Shown: positions 23,804 to 32,695 of the stretch, one piece after another | Layout of the letters: each line of letters begins with the position of its first letter | How positions within the stretch are numbered: position 1 is the stretch's first letter | Assembly: GCA_016873495.1 (NCBI GenBank) | Contig: VGXC01000004.1 | Coordinates: 1-64,000 of the forward strand | DNA from: Nitrospira sp. | Lineage (GTDB): Bacteria > Nitrospirota > Nitrospiria > Nitrospirales > Nitrospiraceae | Direction of reading: 5' to 3' | Length of the DNA stretch: 64,000 nucleotides | The notes under the pieces: generated by a model | Database searches by the model: none | Told to the model about the DNA's origin: nothing | What the model saw: only the letters and a program-made list of their open reading frames with translations | Program-made: the position numbers and the translations under genes

Positions 23804-25234
23804 ATGGCCGGAGCGCTGCTGGATACGATCTTTGCCATCGCGACCCCCGTGGGAGAAGGCGGGATCGGCATCCTGCGCCTGAGCGGAGAAAAGGCATTGG
23901 ATGTGGCCGCCGGAATCGTCCGTCTCCGGTCCGGCCAGGCCCTCGTCTCCGCCCGCAGCCATCACCTCTATTACGCCGACGTCCTTGAGGCGGTTGCTGC
24001 GCCGTGTGGTCCCGCGAACTCCTTGCGCCCGATCGATGAAGTGTTGGTGGCGGTCATGCGGGCGCCCCACTCTTACACCGCCGAAGATGTTGTCGAAATC
24101 CACTGCCACGGCGGGCGCTACGTCCTCCAAGCCCTGTGTGAATCGTTGCAGCGAGGCGGAGCCAGGCTGGCCGAGCCCGGTGAATTCACGAAGCGCGCGT
24201 TCCTGAACGGACGGCTGGATCTCGCCCAAGCGGAAGCGGTCCTGGACACGATCCAGGCGAAAACCGCGACCGGCCTGCGCCTGGCTCAGGAACAATTGCG
24301 CGGCCGGCTCTCGCAGGAAATCAATCGGCTGCGCGACAGCCTCATTCAAGTCCTAGCGCAGGTGGAAGCGGCCATCGATTTTACGGAAGAGGATATCACC
24401 TTCATCCAACCGGGAGAGCTCGTCGACCGGCTGGGCGAGGCCCGGGGCGCCATTGTCTGCTTGGCCGACAGGGGCCGCGAGGGCCGAATTTTGCGGGAGG
24501 GCCTGACTGTCGCCATCGTCGGGCGGCCGAACGTCGGCAAGTCCAGCCTGTTGAATGCGTTGCTTGACAGCGATCGCGCAATCGTCACGCCGGTCCCGGG
24601 CACGACCAGGGATGTCTTGGAAGAAGTGCTGAATATCAGGGGAGTGCCGGTGCGGCTTCTGGATACGGCCGGCGTGAGACAGACGGAGGATCCGGTCGAG
24701 CAAGAGGGGGTGCGGCGCAGCCGAGCCGCCATGGATCAGGCCGAACTGCTGCTCCTCCTCGTGGATGGATCGTTGCCGCTCAGCGATGAGGACCGGGAGC
24801 TCTTGACGCTGCATCCGGACAAGAAGCGACTCCTGGTGGTCAACAAAAGCGACCTGCCCTGCCAGGTGGACGAGGCGGTCGTGGCCGCTCTCTTGCCCGC
24901 CCGGCCGGCTGAGCCGCTGCCCGTTGTCCGTATTTCGGCTCTGACGGGGGCGGGGTTGGATGGCTTGCGCGATGCGATCAGAAAGACGGTCCTGCGCGAG
25001 AATTTTGAGCCGGGCGACTCGGCTGTGGTGACCAGGCTCAGGCACCAGGCCTCTTTACAACAGGCCGGGGAGGCATTGGAGAAAGCGCTCGAATCGGTAC
25101 GAGGCGGCATGTCCGGCGAGTTCGTAGCCATGGATCTGCGCGCGGCGATCGATGCGCTGGGGGAGATTACCGGCGCTGTGACCACCGACGACATCCTGGA
25201 CCGGATATTCCGCGATTTCTGCATCGGGAAATGA
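23804..25234 (+). CDS. mnmE: tRNA uridine-5-carboxymethylaminomethyl GTPase MnmE
   Basis: A 476-residue MnmE. The N-terminal tetrahydrofolate-binding domain begins DTIFAIATPVGEGGIGILRLSG. Helical segments flank a G domain with G1 GRPNVGKSS (240-248), G2 TTRD, G3 DTAG and G4 NKSD. The C-terminal CIGK supplies the functional cysteine. With MnmG it modifies U34 of certain tRNAs using THF and glycine or ammonium. It is the usual neighbour of mnmG, with only a short repeat-filled gap between them. 456-480 residues is the normal range. Confidence 0.96.
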   Translation: MAGALLDTIFAIATPVGEGGIGILRLSGEKALDVAAGIVRLRSGQALVSARSHHLYYADVLEAVAAPCGPANSLRPIDEVLVAVMRAPHSYTAEDVVEIHCHGGRYVLQALCESLQRGGARLAEPGEFTKRAFLNGRLDLAQAEAVLDTIQAKTATGLRLAQEQLRGRLSQEINRLRDSLIQVLAQVEAAIDFTEEDITFIQPGELVDRLGEARGAIVCLADRGREGRILREGLTVAIVGRPNVGKSSLLNALLDSDRAIVTPVPGTTRDVLEEVLNIRGVPVRLLDTAGVRQTEDPVEQEGVRRSRAAMDQAELLLLLVDGSLPLSDEDRELLTLHPDKKRLLVVNKSDLPCQVDEAVVAALLPARPAEPLPVVRISALTGAGLDGLRDAIRKTVLRENFEPGDSAVVTRLRHQASLQQAGEALEKALESVRGGMSGEFVAMDLRAAIDALGEITGAVTTDDILDRIFRDFCIGK

Positions 25235-25240
25235 GAAGAA

Positions 25241-25330
25241 GCTTTCAGCCGTCAGCCTGTGGGAGACAACGGGGGGGCAGCGGATTTTCAGAAAGCTGAG
25301 AGCTGATGGCTGAGCACTAACGGCTTTCAA
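25241..25330. repeat. Self-complementary intergenic repeat (TCAGC words)
   Basis: GCTTTCAGCCGTCAGCCT at the left (25241) is an imperfect inverted repeat of AGCTGATGGCTGAGC at the right. Multiple TCAGC/GCTGA words fill the mnmE-mnmG gap. It can fold into a hairpin. Similar composition-biased palindromic spacers occur at 35236 and 52131 with different words. Confidence 0.55.
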
Positions 25331-25335
25331 CGATT

Positions 25336-27222
25336 ATGGCTCTTCAATTCGACATCATCGTGGTGGGCGGAGGCCATGCGGGCTGCGAAGCGGCGCTGGC
25401 GGCGGCGCGCATGGGGGCCCAGACGCTGCTGCTCACGATGGATGAGAGCACGATCGCCCAGATGTCCTGCAATCCCGCTGTGGGCGGCATCGCCAAGGGG
25501 CACCTGGTCAAAGAAATCGACGCGCTGGGCGGCGAGATGGGCCGCAATACGGACCGGGCCGGCATCCAGTTCCGGATGATCAATACCAGTAAGGGCCCGG
25601 CAGTGCGGGCGCTACGGGCCCAGTGCGACAAGCAGCTCTATCGGGAGGCCATGCAGGAAACCTTGCGTGCCCAGGCCAAGCTGACCATCGCCCGCGGGAC
25701 TGTGGATCGCGTGCTGACCCAGGGGGGCCGGGTCACCGGCCTGATCACGGAGTCGGGAGAACGGATCGACGCGAAAGCAGTCATTCTTACTTCGGGGACC
25801 TTCCTGAAGGGACTCATTCACATCGGGCTGAACCATTTTCCGGCAGGCCGCGCCGGGGAGGCGTCAGCCGAGCACCTCTCCGATTGCATGCGTGACCTGG
25901 GGTTTGAGGTAGGACGACTCAAGACAGGCACGCCTCCGCGCCTGGATCGCGACACGATCGATTTTTCGGCAACGATTCCTCAGCCGGGGGATGATCCCCC
26001 GCCGCCTTTTTCCAGCCGCACCGAACGGATCACGACTCCCCAAGTGTCTTGTCACCTGACCTACACGAATCAGGACACCCATGCGATCATCCGTGCGAAC
26101 CTGGATCGCTCGCCGATGTTCACCGGAGTCATTGAAGGGATCGGGCCTCGCTACTGTCCGTCGATCGAGGACAAAGTCGTTCGGTTTGCCGACAAGGAGC
26201 GGCATCAAATCTTCATCGAGCCGGAGGGGCTGGCGACCCACTCCTGCTATCCCAACGGTATCTCCACGAGCCTTCCGGTGGACGTGCAGGCGGCCATGCT
26301 CAAGACGATCCCCGGACTGGCGCGAGCCACAATGCTCAAGCCTGGGTATGCCATCGAGTACGATTACTTTCCGCCTCGGCAGTTGCACCCGACGCTGGAG
26401 GCCAAGCTGGTCGAGGGACTGTACCACGCAGGCCAGATCAACGGGACCTCCGGCTACGAAGAAGCCGCGGCGCAGGGAATCATGGCCGGGATCAATGCGG
26501 TGCTGAAACTGCGCGGCGAACCTCCGTTGGTGCTCGACCGGTCCCAGGCCTACATCGGTGTGTTGATCGACGACCTGATTACGAAGGATGCCCGAGAGCC
26601 CTATCGCATGTTTACCTCACGGGCCGAGTATCGGTTGCTGCTCAGGCAGGACAACGCGGATGTGCGGCTCACGGACATCGGCTATCGGCTGGGATTGGTC
26701 GCGGAGCCGGTCTTTGTCAAGTTTGAGAGGAAGCGTGAAGCGATCGATTACGAGGTCCAGCGGCTCCGGGAAACCAGGCTCAAGTGGACCGCAGAGGTTC
26801 GCCGGAAACTAGAAGAATGGAAAGTAGAAGCGGTTGCCCCCGATGCCAGCTTGGCCACCCTGCTCAAGCGGCCTGAAGTCAGCTATGCGGGGCTACTGGA
26901 TCTCTATGGATGGCCCCAATCAGAAGACCATGAAACTTCAGAAGCAATTGAAATTACTATAAAATATGAAGGATATGTCAAGCGGCAGCTGAGCCAAATC
27001 GCCTCGTTTAAGAAATTGGAAGAGCGCCGCATTCCCCTGGGCTTCAATTACGACAGCGTCATTGGTTTCTCGAGCGAAGTCCTCGAAAAATTGAAACGGG
27101 TCAGGCCTGCTTCGATCGGCCAGGCCTCCAGGATTTCCGGTGTTACGCCGGCTGCTATTTCCTTGCTCCTTGTGGCTCTCGAGCGACATCGCCGCCAGGG
27201 CCAGAGTCCAGTTCCAGCCTAA
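25336..27222 (+). CDS. mnmG: tRNA uridine-5-carboxymethylaminomethyl synthase MnmG (GidA)
   Basis: A 628-residue FAD-dependent MnmG. The N-terminal dinucleotide-binding motif [19 protein letters not shown] is at 8-26. The family-specific segments [34 protein letters not shown] and [16 protein letters not shown] follow, and the C-terminal helical domain binds MnmE. The complex installs cmnm5U34 in tRNAs. It is next to mnmE and rsmG as in many genomes. A short AT-richer stretch near 26935-26970 lies in the C-terminal domain but does not break the frame. Confidence 0.97.
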   Translation: MALQFDIIVVGGGHAGCEAALAAARMGAQTLLLTMDESTIAQMSCNPAVGGIAKGHLVKEIDALGGEMGRNTDRAGIQFRMINTSKGPAVRALRAQCDKQLYREAMQETLRAQAKLTIARGTVDRVLTQGGRVTGLITESGERIDAKAVILTSGTFLKGLIHIGLNHFPAGRAGEASAEHLSDCMRDLGFEVGRLKTGTPPRLDRDTIDFSATIPQPGDDPPPPFSSRTERITTPQVSCHLTYTNQDTHAIIRANLDRSPMFTGVIEGIGPRYCPSIEDKVVRFADKERHQIFIEPEGLATHSCYPNGISTSLPVDVQAAMLKTIPGLARATMLKPGYAIEYDYFPPRQLHPTLEAKLVEGLYHAGQINGTSGYEEAAAQGIMAGINAVLKLRGEPPLVLDRSQAYIGVLIDDLITKDAREPYRMFTSRAEYRLLLRQDNADVRLTDIGYRLGLVAEPVFVKFERKREAIDYEVQRLRETRLKWTAEVRRKLEEWKVEAVAPDASLATLLKRPEVSYAGLLDLYGWPQSEDHETSEAIEITIKYEGYVKRQLSQIASFKKLEERRIPLGFNYDSVIGFSSEVLEKLKRVRPASIGQASRISGVTPAAISLLLVALERHRRQGQSPVPA

Positions 27223-27300
27223 CAATCGCCTCGTCGCGTTCCCCTCGGCCGGCAGTTCTTTGTCCCATCTGACTTGACCTCTTCCCTTCACCTGGCGTAG

Positions 27301-27978
27301 ATGTTCCACGTGGAACATCGCACAGAACCAGGTGGTAGATTTTTGAAGGCCCTCGTTGATGGGGCGGCCGAATTGGCCGTGCCTCTCTCTCAGTCATTGG
27401 CCGACCAGTGCGCAATGTACGTTCATGAATTGCAAGTCTGGAACGACAAGACGAACTTGACGGCGATCACCGATGAGCGAGAAATAGCCGTCAAGCATTT
27501 TCTGGATTCTCTGGTTTGCACGAAGGCGCTTGACCAGTCCGGACAAGCCAGACTCTTAGACGTAGGCAGTGGGGGCGGTTTCCCCGGTATTCCCATCAAG
27601 CTGATGCATCCTGAGCTGGACGTGACTCTTCTTGAGCCAAGTCAGAAAAAGGCGGCTTTTCTGCGCCATCTCATTGGTACGTTGAAGCTTGACCGTATCG
27701 TGGCCATTCCAATGCGAATCGAGGAATTTTCGCGCGAGCCGATCTATCAGGCTGGCTTCACCACCATCATCACCAGGGCTGTGAATGTGGCCAGCCTGCT
27801 TGGCTGTTTCCTCCCGTTGCTCAGCCAAAATGGGGTCGTTATCCTTTGTCGCGCGAAGCCGTTGGAGGCTGAATTTCCATTGGACGGCTTGCAAATTAGG
27901 CGTGAAATCGCCTATACCTTGCCCATGGGGCACGGATCTCGTGTGCTGACGATCTTGGAAAGGAAGTCTCGTCCTTAG
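27301..27978 (+). CDS. rsmG: 16S rRNA (guanine-527-N7)-methyltransferase RsmG (GidB)
   Basis: A 225-residue RsmG that methylates G527 of 16S rRNA. NDKTNLTAITDEREIAVKHFLDSL and the SAM motif LLDVGSGGGFPGIPIKL (about 86-102) are diagnostic. The first residues MFHVEH are encoded by a parS palindrome that includes the start-codon bases, a situation known for gidB in other bacteria. No good ribosome site precedes the ATG, so a later start is possible, but none is better placed. It lies between mnmG and parA, with a second parS after it. Confidence 0.92.
   Translation: MFHVEHRTEPGGRFLKALVDGAAELAVPLSQSLADQCAMYVHELQVWNDKTNLTAITDEREIAVKHFLDSLVCTKALDQSGQARLLDVGSGGGFPGIPIKLMHPELDVTLLEPSQKKAAFLRHLIGTLKLDRIVAIPMRIEEFSREPIYQAGFTTIITRAVNVASLLGCFLPLLSQNGVVILCRAKPLEAEFPLDGLQIRREIAYTLPMGHGSRVLTILERKSRP
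27302..27317. promoter_or_regulatory. parS site 1 (ParB-binding palindrome)
   Basis: TGTTCCACGTGGAACA is a perfect 16-bp palindrome matching the bacterial parS consensus TGTTnCACGTGnAACA. It overlaps the rsmG start codon and lies about 1.5 kb from parB, the cognate spreading protein. Confidence 0.92.
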
Positions 27979-27986
27979 GCTCCCGT

Positions 27987-28002
27987 TGTTCCACGTGGAA
28001 CA
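27987..28002. promoter_or_regulatory. parS site 2 (ParB-binding palindrome)
   Basis: A second, identical TGTTCCACGTGGAACA copy, eight bases after the rsmG stop and 42 bases before parA. Besides nucleating segregation, ParB bound here could affect parAB transcription. Confidence 0.92.
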
Positions 28003-28043
28003 GGGCCTCGCAGGTTGGCTTGGCAGGCCATAAAAGGTGGATC

Positions 28044-28820
28044 GTGGCACGCATTATCGCCGTCGCAAATCAAAAAGGAGGGGTTGGAAAAACAACCACT
28101 TCGATCAATTTAGCTGCGGCCTTGGCGATCCAGGGCAAGGCTGTATTGTTGATCGATATGGATCCCCAAGGAAATACGACGGGCGGAATCGGAGTCGATC
28201 CGGCAAGCCTCAAGCACACGGTCTACGATTGTCTTCTGCGGGGAGTCCCCACAAGTGAGGCAATTCAGGCAACCGCCATTCAAGGACTTCAGATTTTGCC
28301 GGCAAACGCGGACCTGGCCGGAGCAGAAGTCGAACTCGTGCCTCTCCAAGACCGGGAAGCACTGCTCAAGGCGGCGATCCAAGCCCTTCCGGTGGCGCCG
28401 GAGTTCATCATTGTGGACTGTCCGCCGGCGCTGGGGTTGCTGACGATCAACGCCTTGACCGCAGCCTCGTCGGTCTTGATTCCGGTGCAGTGTGAATATT
28501 ACGCGATGGAGGGGCTCGGGCGTCTGCTCTCCAATGTGGCCCGTATCCAGGAATCGCTGAATCCGGCCCTGGCGCTGGAGGGCATTCTATTGACCATGTA
28601 CGACTCGCGAAACAGCCTAGCCCGCCAGGTGTCCGAAGAAATTCGATCGCACTTTAAGGAGAAGGTCTACCGCACCGTCATTCCTCGCAACGTGACACTC
28701 GCGGAAGCCCCCAGCTATGGCAAGCCGGCTATGTTGTATAACTCAGCTTCCGCCGGTGCCCAGGCCTATCTCGATCTAGCCAAGGAGTTGCTCGACCATG
28801 GAAAAGCGAGCCCTCGGTAA
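28044..28820 (+). CDS. parA: Chromosome-partitioning ATPase ParA (Soj)
   Basis: A 258-residue Walker-type ParA with deviant Walker A KGGVGKTT (11-18) following IIAVANQ, DMDPQGN as the A' motif, and FIIVDCPPALG as Walker B. It lacks the N-terminal HTH of plasmid ParA, so it is the chromosomal Soj type. It binds DNA non-specifically as an ATP dimer and pulls ParB-parS complexes. The GTG at 28044 with AAGGTGG upstream is chosen over an ATG-type start at 28020. It overlaps parB by 23 bases. Confidence 0.96.
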   Translation: MARIIAVANQKGGVGKTTTSINLAAALAIQGKAVLLIDMDPQGNTTGGIGVDPASLKHTVYDCLLRGVPTSEAIQATAIQGLQILPANADLAGAEVELVPLQDREALLKAAIQALPVAPEFIIVDCPPALGLLTINALTAASSVLIPVQCEYYAMEGLGRLLSNVARIQESLNPALALEGILLTMYDSRNSLARQVSEEIRSHFKEKVYRTVIPRNVTLAEAPSYGKPAMLYNSASAGAQAYLDLAKELLDHGKASPR

Positions 28821-29646
28821 GGGACTGGATGCCTTGCTGCCGACCGGCGTGGCGAAACCGCCAGCAGCCGGAGGCGAGTCGCAACAGGTTCCAGTCGAGC
28901 AGATCATCCCGAACCGGTACCAACCAAGAACCGAGTTCCATGAAGCCGAGCTGTCCCAGTTGGCCGAATCCCTGAAGCTACATGGTATCCTCCAGCCGCT
29001 CGTGGTCCGCCGCAAAGGTGACGGGTTTTTTGAGTTGATCGCCGGGGAGCGTCGCCTACGCGCGGCTAAGTTGGCTGGCTTGCGCCTAGTGCCGGTGACG
29101 ATCCGGAACAGTACCGATGAGCAAGCTCTGGTCCTAGCTCTCCTGGAAAACCTCCAGCGAGAGGATTTGAATCCGATGGAAGCGGCAAGGGCCTATCAAC
29201 GCATGGGCAAGGAGTTCGGATTCACCCAGGATTCGATTGCCCAGCAGATTGGGAAAGACCGGTCATCGGTAGCCAACATTGCCAGGCTTGTAAATTTACC
29301 TAATGAAATCCAGAGCTTAGTCGAATCAGGCAAGCTCTCGACCGGCCATGCGAAGGTCTTGCTCGGCCTCCCAAAGACGGAATCCCAACTCAAGCTGGCC
29401 CGCCACATTGTGTCGGCTGAGTTGTCCGTTCGCCAGGCAGAGCGGTTGGCCACCAGCCAGCCTCGAACGGCCAAGCCCAAACAGCAGGGCCGTGCAGCCA
29501 GAGCTTATCCGGACTTGGAGGAACGGCTCCAGCGGCGTCTTGGCACCAGGGTGAGTATCGTCAAAGGGCGCAGCGGAGGCCAGATACAGATTGACTATTT
29601 CACGCCGGCAGAGCTGGACCGTTTGGTCGAACTGCTGCTCGGATAA
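28798..29646 (+). CDS. parB: Chromosome-partitioning protein ParB (Spo0J)
   Basis: A 282-residue ParB/Spo0J. It opens with the conserved KRALGKGLDALLP. The CTP-binding ParB/Srx domain contains NRYQPRTEF, LxxSLKLHGILQPLVVR and GERRLRAAKLAG. The HTH region (about 140-205) includes QDSIAQQIGKDRSSVANIARL, followed by a C-terminal dimerisation domain. It binds the two parS sites just upstream and slides as a CTP clamp. It is translationally coupled to parA. Confidence 0.96.
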   Translation: MEKRALGKGLDALLPTGVAKPPAAGGESQQVPVEQIIPNRYQPRTEFHEAELSQLAESLKLHGILQPLVVRRKGDGFFELIAGERRLRAAKLAGLRLVPVTIRNSTDEQALVLALLENLQREDLNPMEAARAYQRMGKEFGFTQDSIAQQIGKDRSSVANIARLVNLPNEIQSLVESGKLSTGHAKVLLGLPKTESQLKLARHIVSAELSVRQAERLATSQPRTAKPKQQGRAARAYPDLEERLQRRLGTRVSIVKGRSGGQIQIDYFTPAELDRLVELLLG

Positions 29647-29661
29647 GCTACGATAGCGCCT

Positions 29662-29684
29662 GCAAGAAAAGCAGATTTTCTTGC
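29662..29684 (+). terminator. Hairpin after parB
   Basis: GCAAGAAAA (29662-29670) pairs perfectly with TTTTCTTGC (29676-29684) 15 bases after the parB stop. The right arm itself begins with T4. It probably separates parAB from the bactofilin genes. Confidence 0.55.
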
Positions 29685-29785
29685 CTTCCATCTGACCATT
29701 CAGTATGCTCAAATCTTCTGCTACGGGAAGATAATATCGATCATACGCCGTAGGAGTTGGTTTTCATGCCGAGGAGGTTCTAAGG

Positions 29786-30289
29786 ATGTGGAAAAAGGAC
29801 AAAGTCGAGGGCAAAAGCACCAGCGTCACCAGCGAGGAGGGAGGAGTCATGGCTAATCAGGAAGCGGTAGTGCCGAGCACGGAAAAAGACGAGAATGTCA
29901 TTGCCTTTGTCGGCAAAGGCGTGGAGTTCAAAGGCATCATCAGCTACAACGGCACGGTTCGCATTGACGGCGTGCTGGACGGGGAAATCCACACCGAGGG
30001 AACCCTGCTGGTCGGCGAAGAAGCCGTGCTTACCGCCAAAGTCAGCGCGGGCACGGTCGTGAGCAAAGGGAAAATCACCGGGGACATCATTGCCAAGGAA
30101 AAAGTCCGGCTCCTGGCGCCCGCGGTGCTCAATGGTTCGATCAAGGCTCCGATGCTCTCCATGGAAGAGGGAGTCCTCTTCAACGGCAATATCGAGATGT
30201 CGCGCGCGGAGGTCCATGACCTACAGCGTGAAGCCGGACTGCGAGCCATCAATGCGCCTTCCAGCAACATCAAGCGGGTGACGGGCTAA
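29786..30289 (+). CDS. Bactofilin (polymer-forming cytoskeletal protein)
   Basis: A 167-residue bactofilin. After a short unstructured N-terminus, the DUF583 beta-helical core runs about residues 36-140: GKGVEFKGIISYNGTVRIDG and GEIHTEGTLLVGEEAVL are diagnostic, followed by repeated six-residue turns (GKITGDIIAKEKVRLLAPAVL). Members polymerise without nucleotide and scaffold cell-wall or segregation proteins. GAGGAGG lies nine bases before the ATG. It follows parB and precedes a second bactofilin, an arrangement that suggests a role with ParABS. Confidence 0.9.
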   Translation: MWKKDKVEGKSTSVTSEEGGVMANQEAVVPSTEKDENVIAFVGKGVEFKGIISYNGTVRIDGVLDGEIHTEGTLLVGEEAVLTAKVSAGTVVSKGKITGDIIAKEKVRLLAPAVLNGSIKAPMLSMEEGVLFNGNIEMSRAEVHDLQREAGLRAINAPSSNIKRVTG

Positions 30290-30402
30290 CCACTCAGCCG
30301 TCATGGCATTGAAAGACCAGGGCATGTCGCGGGCAAAATCTGTGAGGGCATCCGCAGGGGGGATCAGCACCCTTGCGAGAATCGCCACCGGAGGTTAAGC
30401 CT

Positions 30403-30855
30403 ATGTGGAATCGCAACGGTAAAGGGAAAACGCCGATCATCGAAGACGAGAACTTCACTTTCCTCGGGAAGGGAGTCGACTTCAAGGGAGTGGTTCATTT
30501 CGACGGCACCGTCAGGATCGACGGCCGCCTCGAAGGAGAAATCCATACCAAGGGCACCCTCATCATCGGGGAACATGCCGTCATCAAAGGGATCATCACC
30601 ACGGGTACCCTTGTGAGCGGCGGGAAGCTTCAGGCGAACATCACCGCCCTCGAAAAAGTGCAGCTCCTGAAGACCGCCATCCTGATCGGCGATGTCCGGT
30701 CTCCGTCCTTCTCGATGGAGGAAGGGGGGCGTTTCCAGGGTATGTGCGACATGGGCGTGGACATGTGGGTGGATCAAGAACGTCCGGACCATGAAAACGT
30801 GCATGACCTCGCCGCTCACCGCGGAAAGGTGCGTCTCCAAGATATCCAGCCATGA
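30403..30855 (+). CDS. Bactofilin (second copy)
   Basis: A 150-residue paralogue of the preceding gene: GKGVDFKGVVHFDGTVRIDGRLEGEIHTKGTLIIGEHAVIKG gives the same beta-helix start. The C-terminal tail differs and is longer and more polar (DMWVDQERPDHENVHDL). The ATG at 30403 with GGAGG upstream is preferred over an upstream non-ATG start. Its stop overlaps the mnmA start (ATGA), so bactofilin and mnmA are co-translated. Two unlike bactofilins side by side could co-polymerise. Confidence 0.9.
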   Translation: MWNRNGKGKTPIIEDENFTFLGKGVDFKGVVHFDGTVRIDGRLEGEIHTKGTLIIGEHAVIKGIITTGTLVSGGKLQANITALEKVQLLKTAILIGDVRSPSFSMEEGGRFQGMCDMGVDMWVDQERPDHENVHDLAAHRGKVRLQDIQP

Positions 30856-31934
30856 CCGGTCCGACCGTGCTCCTGGGCATGAGCGGCGGTGTGGATAGCT
30901 CGGTTGCCGCCGCCTTGCTGGTCGAGCAGGGGTATCGCGTCCAGGGCGTCACGCTCCAAGTCTGGGAGCACGAGGACGAATCGGTCGCCGTTTCCAAGCG
31001 TTGGGAGGAGCGAGGCTGCTGCAAGGTCGGCTTGGCGCGCTTTGTCGCGCAGCGTCTGGGCATTTCCCACGAGGTCATCGACACCCGCGAGATTTTCCGA
31101 TCCGGTGTGATCGATGATTTTCTCTCCGGCTACCTTGCCGGCACCACCCCGAATCCCTGCGTCCGTTGCAATGAACGGGTGAAGTTGCGGTCCTTGCTGT
31201 GTCTTGCCGAAGAGCGGCGGGTGGACTTCGTCGCGACGGGCCATTACGCCAGGGTCGTGGAGCAACAGGGCAGATTCGGCCTGCACCGCGCCTGCGATGT
31301 CCGGAAAGACCAGAGCTACTTCCTCTACCGGCTCAACCCCGCGTGGCTCCCCAAGCTCTTGTTCCCCGTCGGAACCATGCAGAAGGCCGAGGTCTGGGCC
31401 AGGGCCGAGTCCCTGGGGTTGCCGGCGGATGAATTGAAGGAGAGTCAGGAGATCTGCTTCGTCTCTCACGGAGACTATCGGACCTTCATCGAGGCCGAGG
31501 CGCCGGAGTCGAAGCAGCGGGGAAACATTGTCGATCCTGAAGGCAATGTCCTCGGACAGCACGACGGCATCGCCTACTACACGCCGGGACAGCGCCGCGG
31601 CCTGGGCGTCGCCACAGGCCAGCGCCTCTATGTCCAGCGCGTCGAGGCGGCCACGCAGACGGTGGTGGTCGGACAAGAAGAAGAATTGTTTCGGTCGGAT
31701 TGTCGGGTCGGGGAGGTGAACCTGTTCGACGAGGCGCTCCGGACCTGTTCGACGGAGGCGCAAGTTAAAATCCGGTACGCCACGCCTCCAGCTCATGCGA
31801 CTGTGAGCCCCGATCAAAACGAGATGATGACCGTCCGATTTGCCGCGCCGCAGCGTGCCCTCAGCCCCGGCCAGTCCGCGGTATTCTATGACGGCGACCG
31901 CGTCCTGGGCGGCGGCATCATCCAGGCTCGGTAG
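30852..31934 (+). CDS. mnmA: tRNA-specific 2-thiouridylase MnmA
   Basis: A 360-residue PP-loop enzyme. The ATP-pyrophosphatase motif is GMSGGVDSS (9-17), the first catalytic Cys is in NPCVRCNERVKL, GHYA and KDQSYFLYRL follow, and the second catalytic Cys is in SQEICFV. It thiolates U34 of tRNA Lys, Glu and Gln. It is coupled to the upstream bactofilin by ATGA overlap. mnmE and mnmG, which modify the same uridine, are encoded 4-7 kb upstream. Confidence 0.96.
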   Translation: MTGPTVLLGMSGGVDSSVAAALLVEQGYRVQGVTLQVWEHEDESVAVSKRWEERGCCKVGLARFVAQRLGISHEVIDTREIFRSGVIDDFLSGYLAGTTPNPCVRCNERVKLRSLLCLAEERRVDFVATGHYARVVEQQGRFGLHRACDVRKDQSYFLYRLNPAWLPKLLFPVGTMQKAEVWARAESLGLPADELKESQEICFVSHGDYRTFIEAEAPESKQRGNIVDPEGNVLGQHDGIAYYTPGQRRGLGVATGQRLYVQRVEAATQTVVVGQEEELFRSDCRVGEVNLFDEALRTCSTEAQVKIRYATPPAHATVSPDQNEMMTVRFAAPQRALSPGQSAVFYDGDRVLGGGIIQAR

Positions 31935-31943
31935 CGATAAAGT

Positions 31944-32036
31944 CGTTACGTCTGTCCAGTTGAAAGGTCGCAGGTTTTTGGCTCTGCCGAGGGACTTTCA
32001 GACTTTACAGACCTTCAAACTTTCAGACGTCTGCTC
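31944..32036. repeat. Intergenic region with repeated ACTTTCAGAC words
   Basis: The mnmA-atpH gap carries GACTTTCAGACTTTACAGAC and ACTTTCAGACG as near-direct repeats, with a weak inverted partner (GTCTGTCC...TTGAAAGG) at its left. No gene. Confidence 0.4.
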
Positions 32037-32037
32037 C

Positions 32038-32067
32038 TTGACACCGCCCCGCGCCGGATGCTAGTCT
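32038..32067 (+). promoter_or_regulatory. Candidate promoter of the atp operon
   Basis: TTGACA (32038-32043) followed after 18 bases by TGC-TAGTCT (-10 at 32062-32067). The -35 is perfect and the -10 is weak. It would start transcription about 60 bases before atpH. Confidence 0.35.
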
Positions 32068-32078
32068 GGCGCGTTTTT
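32050..32078 (+). terminator. Intrinsic terminator after mnmA
   Basis: A CGCGCC stem and its complement GGCGCG flank a 12-base loop and are followed at once by TTTTTCT. It lies about 115 bases after mnmA and overlaps the candidate atp promoter. Confidence 0.6.
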
Positions 32079-32137
32079 CTCGTGCCCACCCGCACGAAAA
32101 ACATCCCAGTTCATCGCGGACTTCGCCGGAAACAGCT

Positions 32138-32677
32138 GTGGTAAAAAGCTCGGTCGCACGCCGTTACGCCAGAGCCTTGTTCGAGCTCCTCGATCCCGGA
32201 AGCGTGGCCACCATGAGGGCCGGCCTGACGGATCTCGGGGAGACCTACTCGACGTCGCCCCAACTCAAGCACGTGCTCGTGTCCCCGGCCTTCGGGGTCG
32301 AACAGAAGCAGGCGGTCCTGGCCGCGCTCGGACGGAAAGTCGGGTGTCCGCCGGTCGTGGAGGGCTTCCTCGCTCAGCTCGTCAAGAAAAATCGCGGCGG
32401 CTGTCTCCCGGAAATCGCCGACGCCTTTGCCTTCCTGGCGGATCAAGCTAAAGGCACTCAACAAGTCACGGTATGCTCCGCCGCGACACTGGACCGGGAG
32501 GAGCAGGACAGGTTGCGCCGGCAGTTGTGCGACCTGCTCAGGCATGATGTGGACTTGACGTTCCAGACGGACCCAACCCTGCTCGCCGGCCTGCAGATCA
32601 GGATCGGCAGCACGGTCGTGGACAGCACGCTGCGGAGTCGGCTCGCCGCCATGCAGAGCCGCCTGAGCAGAGCGTAG
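32138..32677 (+). CDS. atpH: ATP synthase F1 delta subunit
   Basis: A 179-residue delta subunit (OSCP), the peripheral-stalk connector of F1. [11 protein letters not shown] at the N-terminus and the C-terminal [22 protein letters not shown] are diagnostic. It starts with GTG. It is first gene of the atpHAGDC block. No atpB, atpE or atpF lies upstream, so the membrane-sector genes must be elsewhere. Confidence 0.94.
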   Translation: MVKSSVARRYARALFELLDPGSVATMRAGLTDLGETYSTSPQLKHVLVSPAFGVEQKQAVLAALGRKVGCPPVVEGFLAQLVKKNRGGCLPEIADAFAFLADQAKGTQQVTVCSAATLDREEQDRLRRQLCDLLRHDVDLTFQTDPTLLAGLQIRIGSTVVDSTLRSRLAAMQSRLSRA

Positions 32678-32695
32678 CGTAAAGAGGAGCATCGC

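Noticed and set aside
21965-24349. Long open frame on the minus strand (about 790 codons)
   Set aside because: Antisense to yidC and mnmE, His/Gln/Gly-rich shadow typical of high-GC sequence; no motif.
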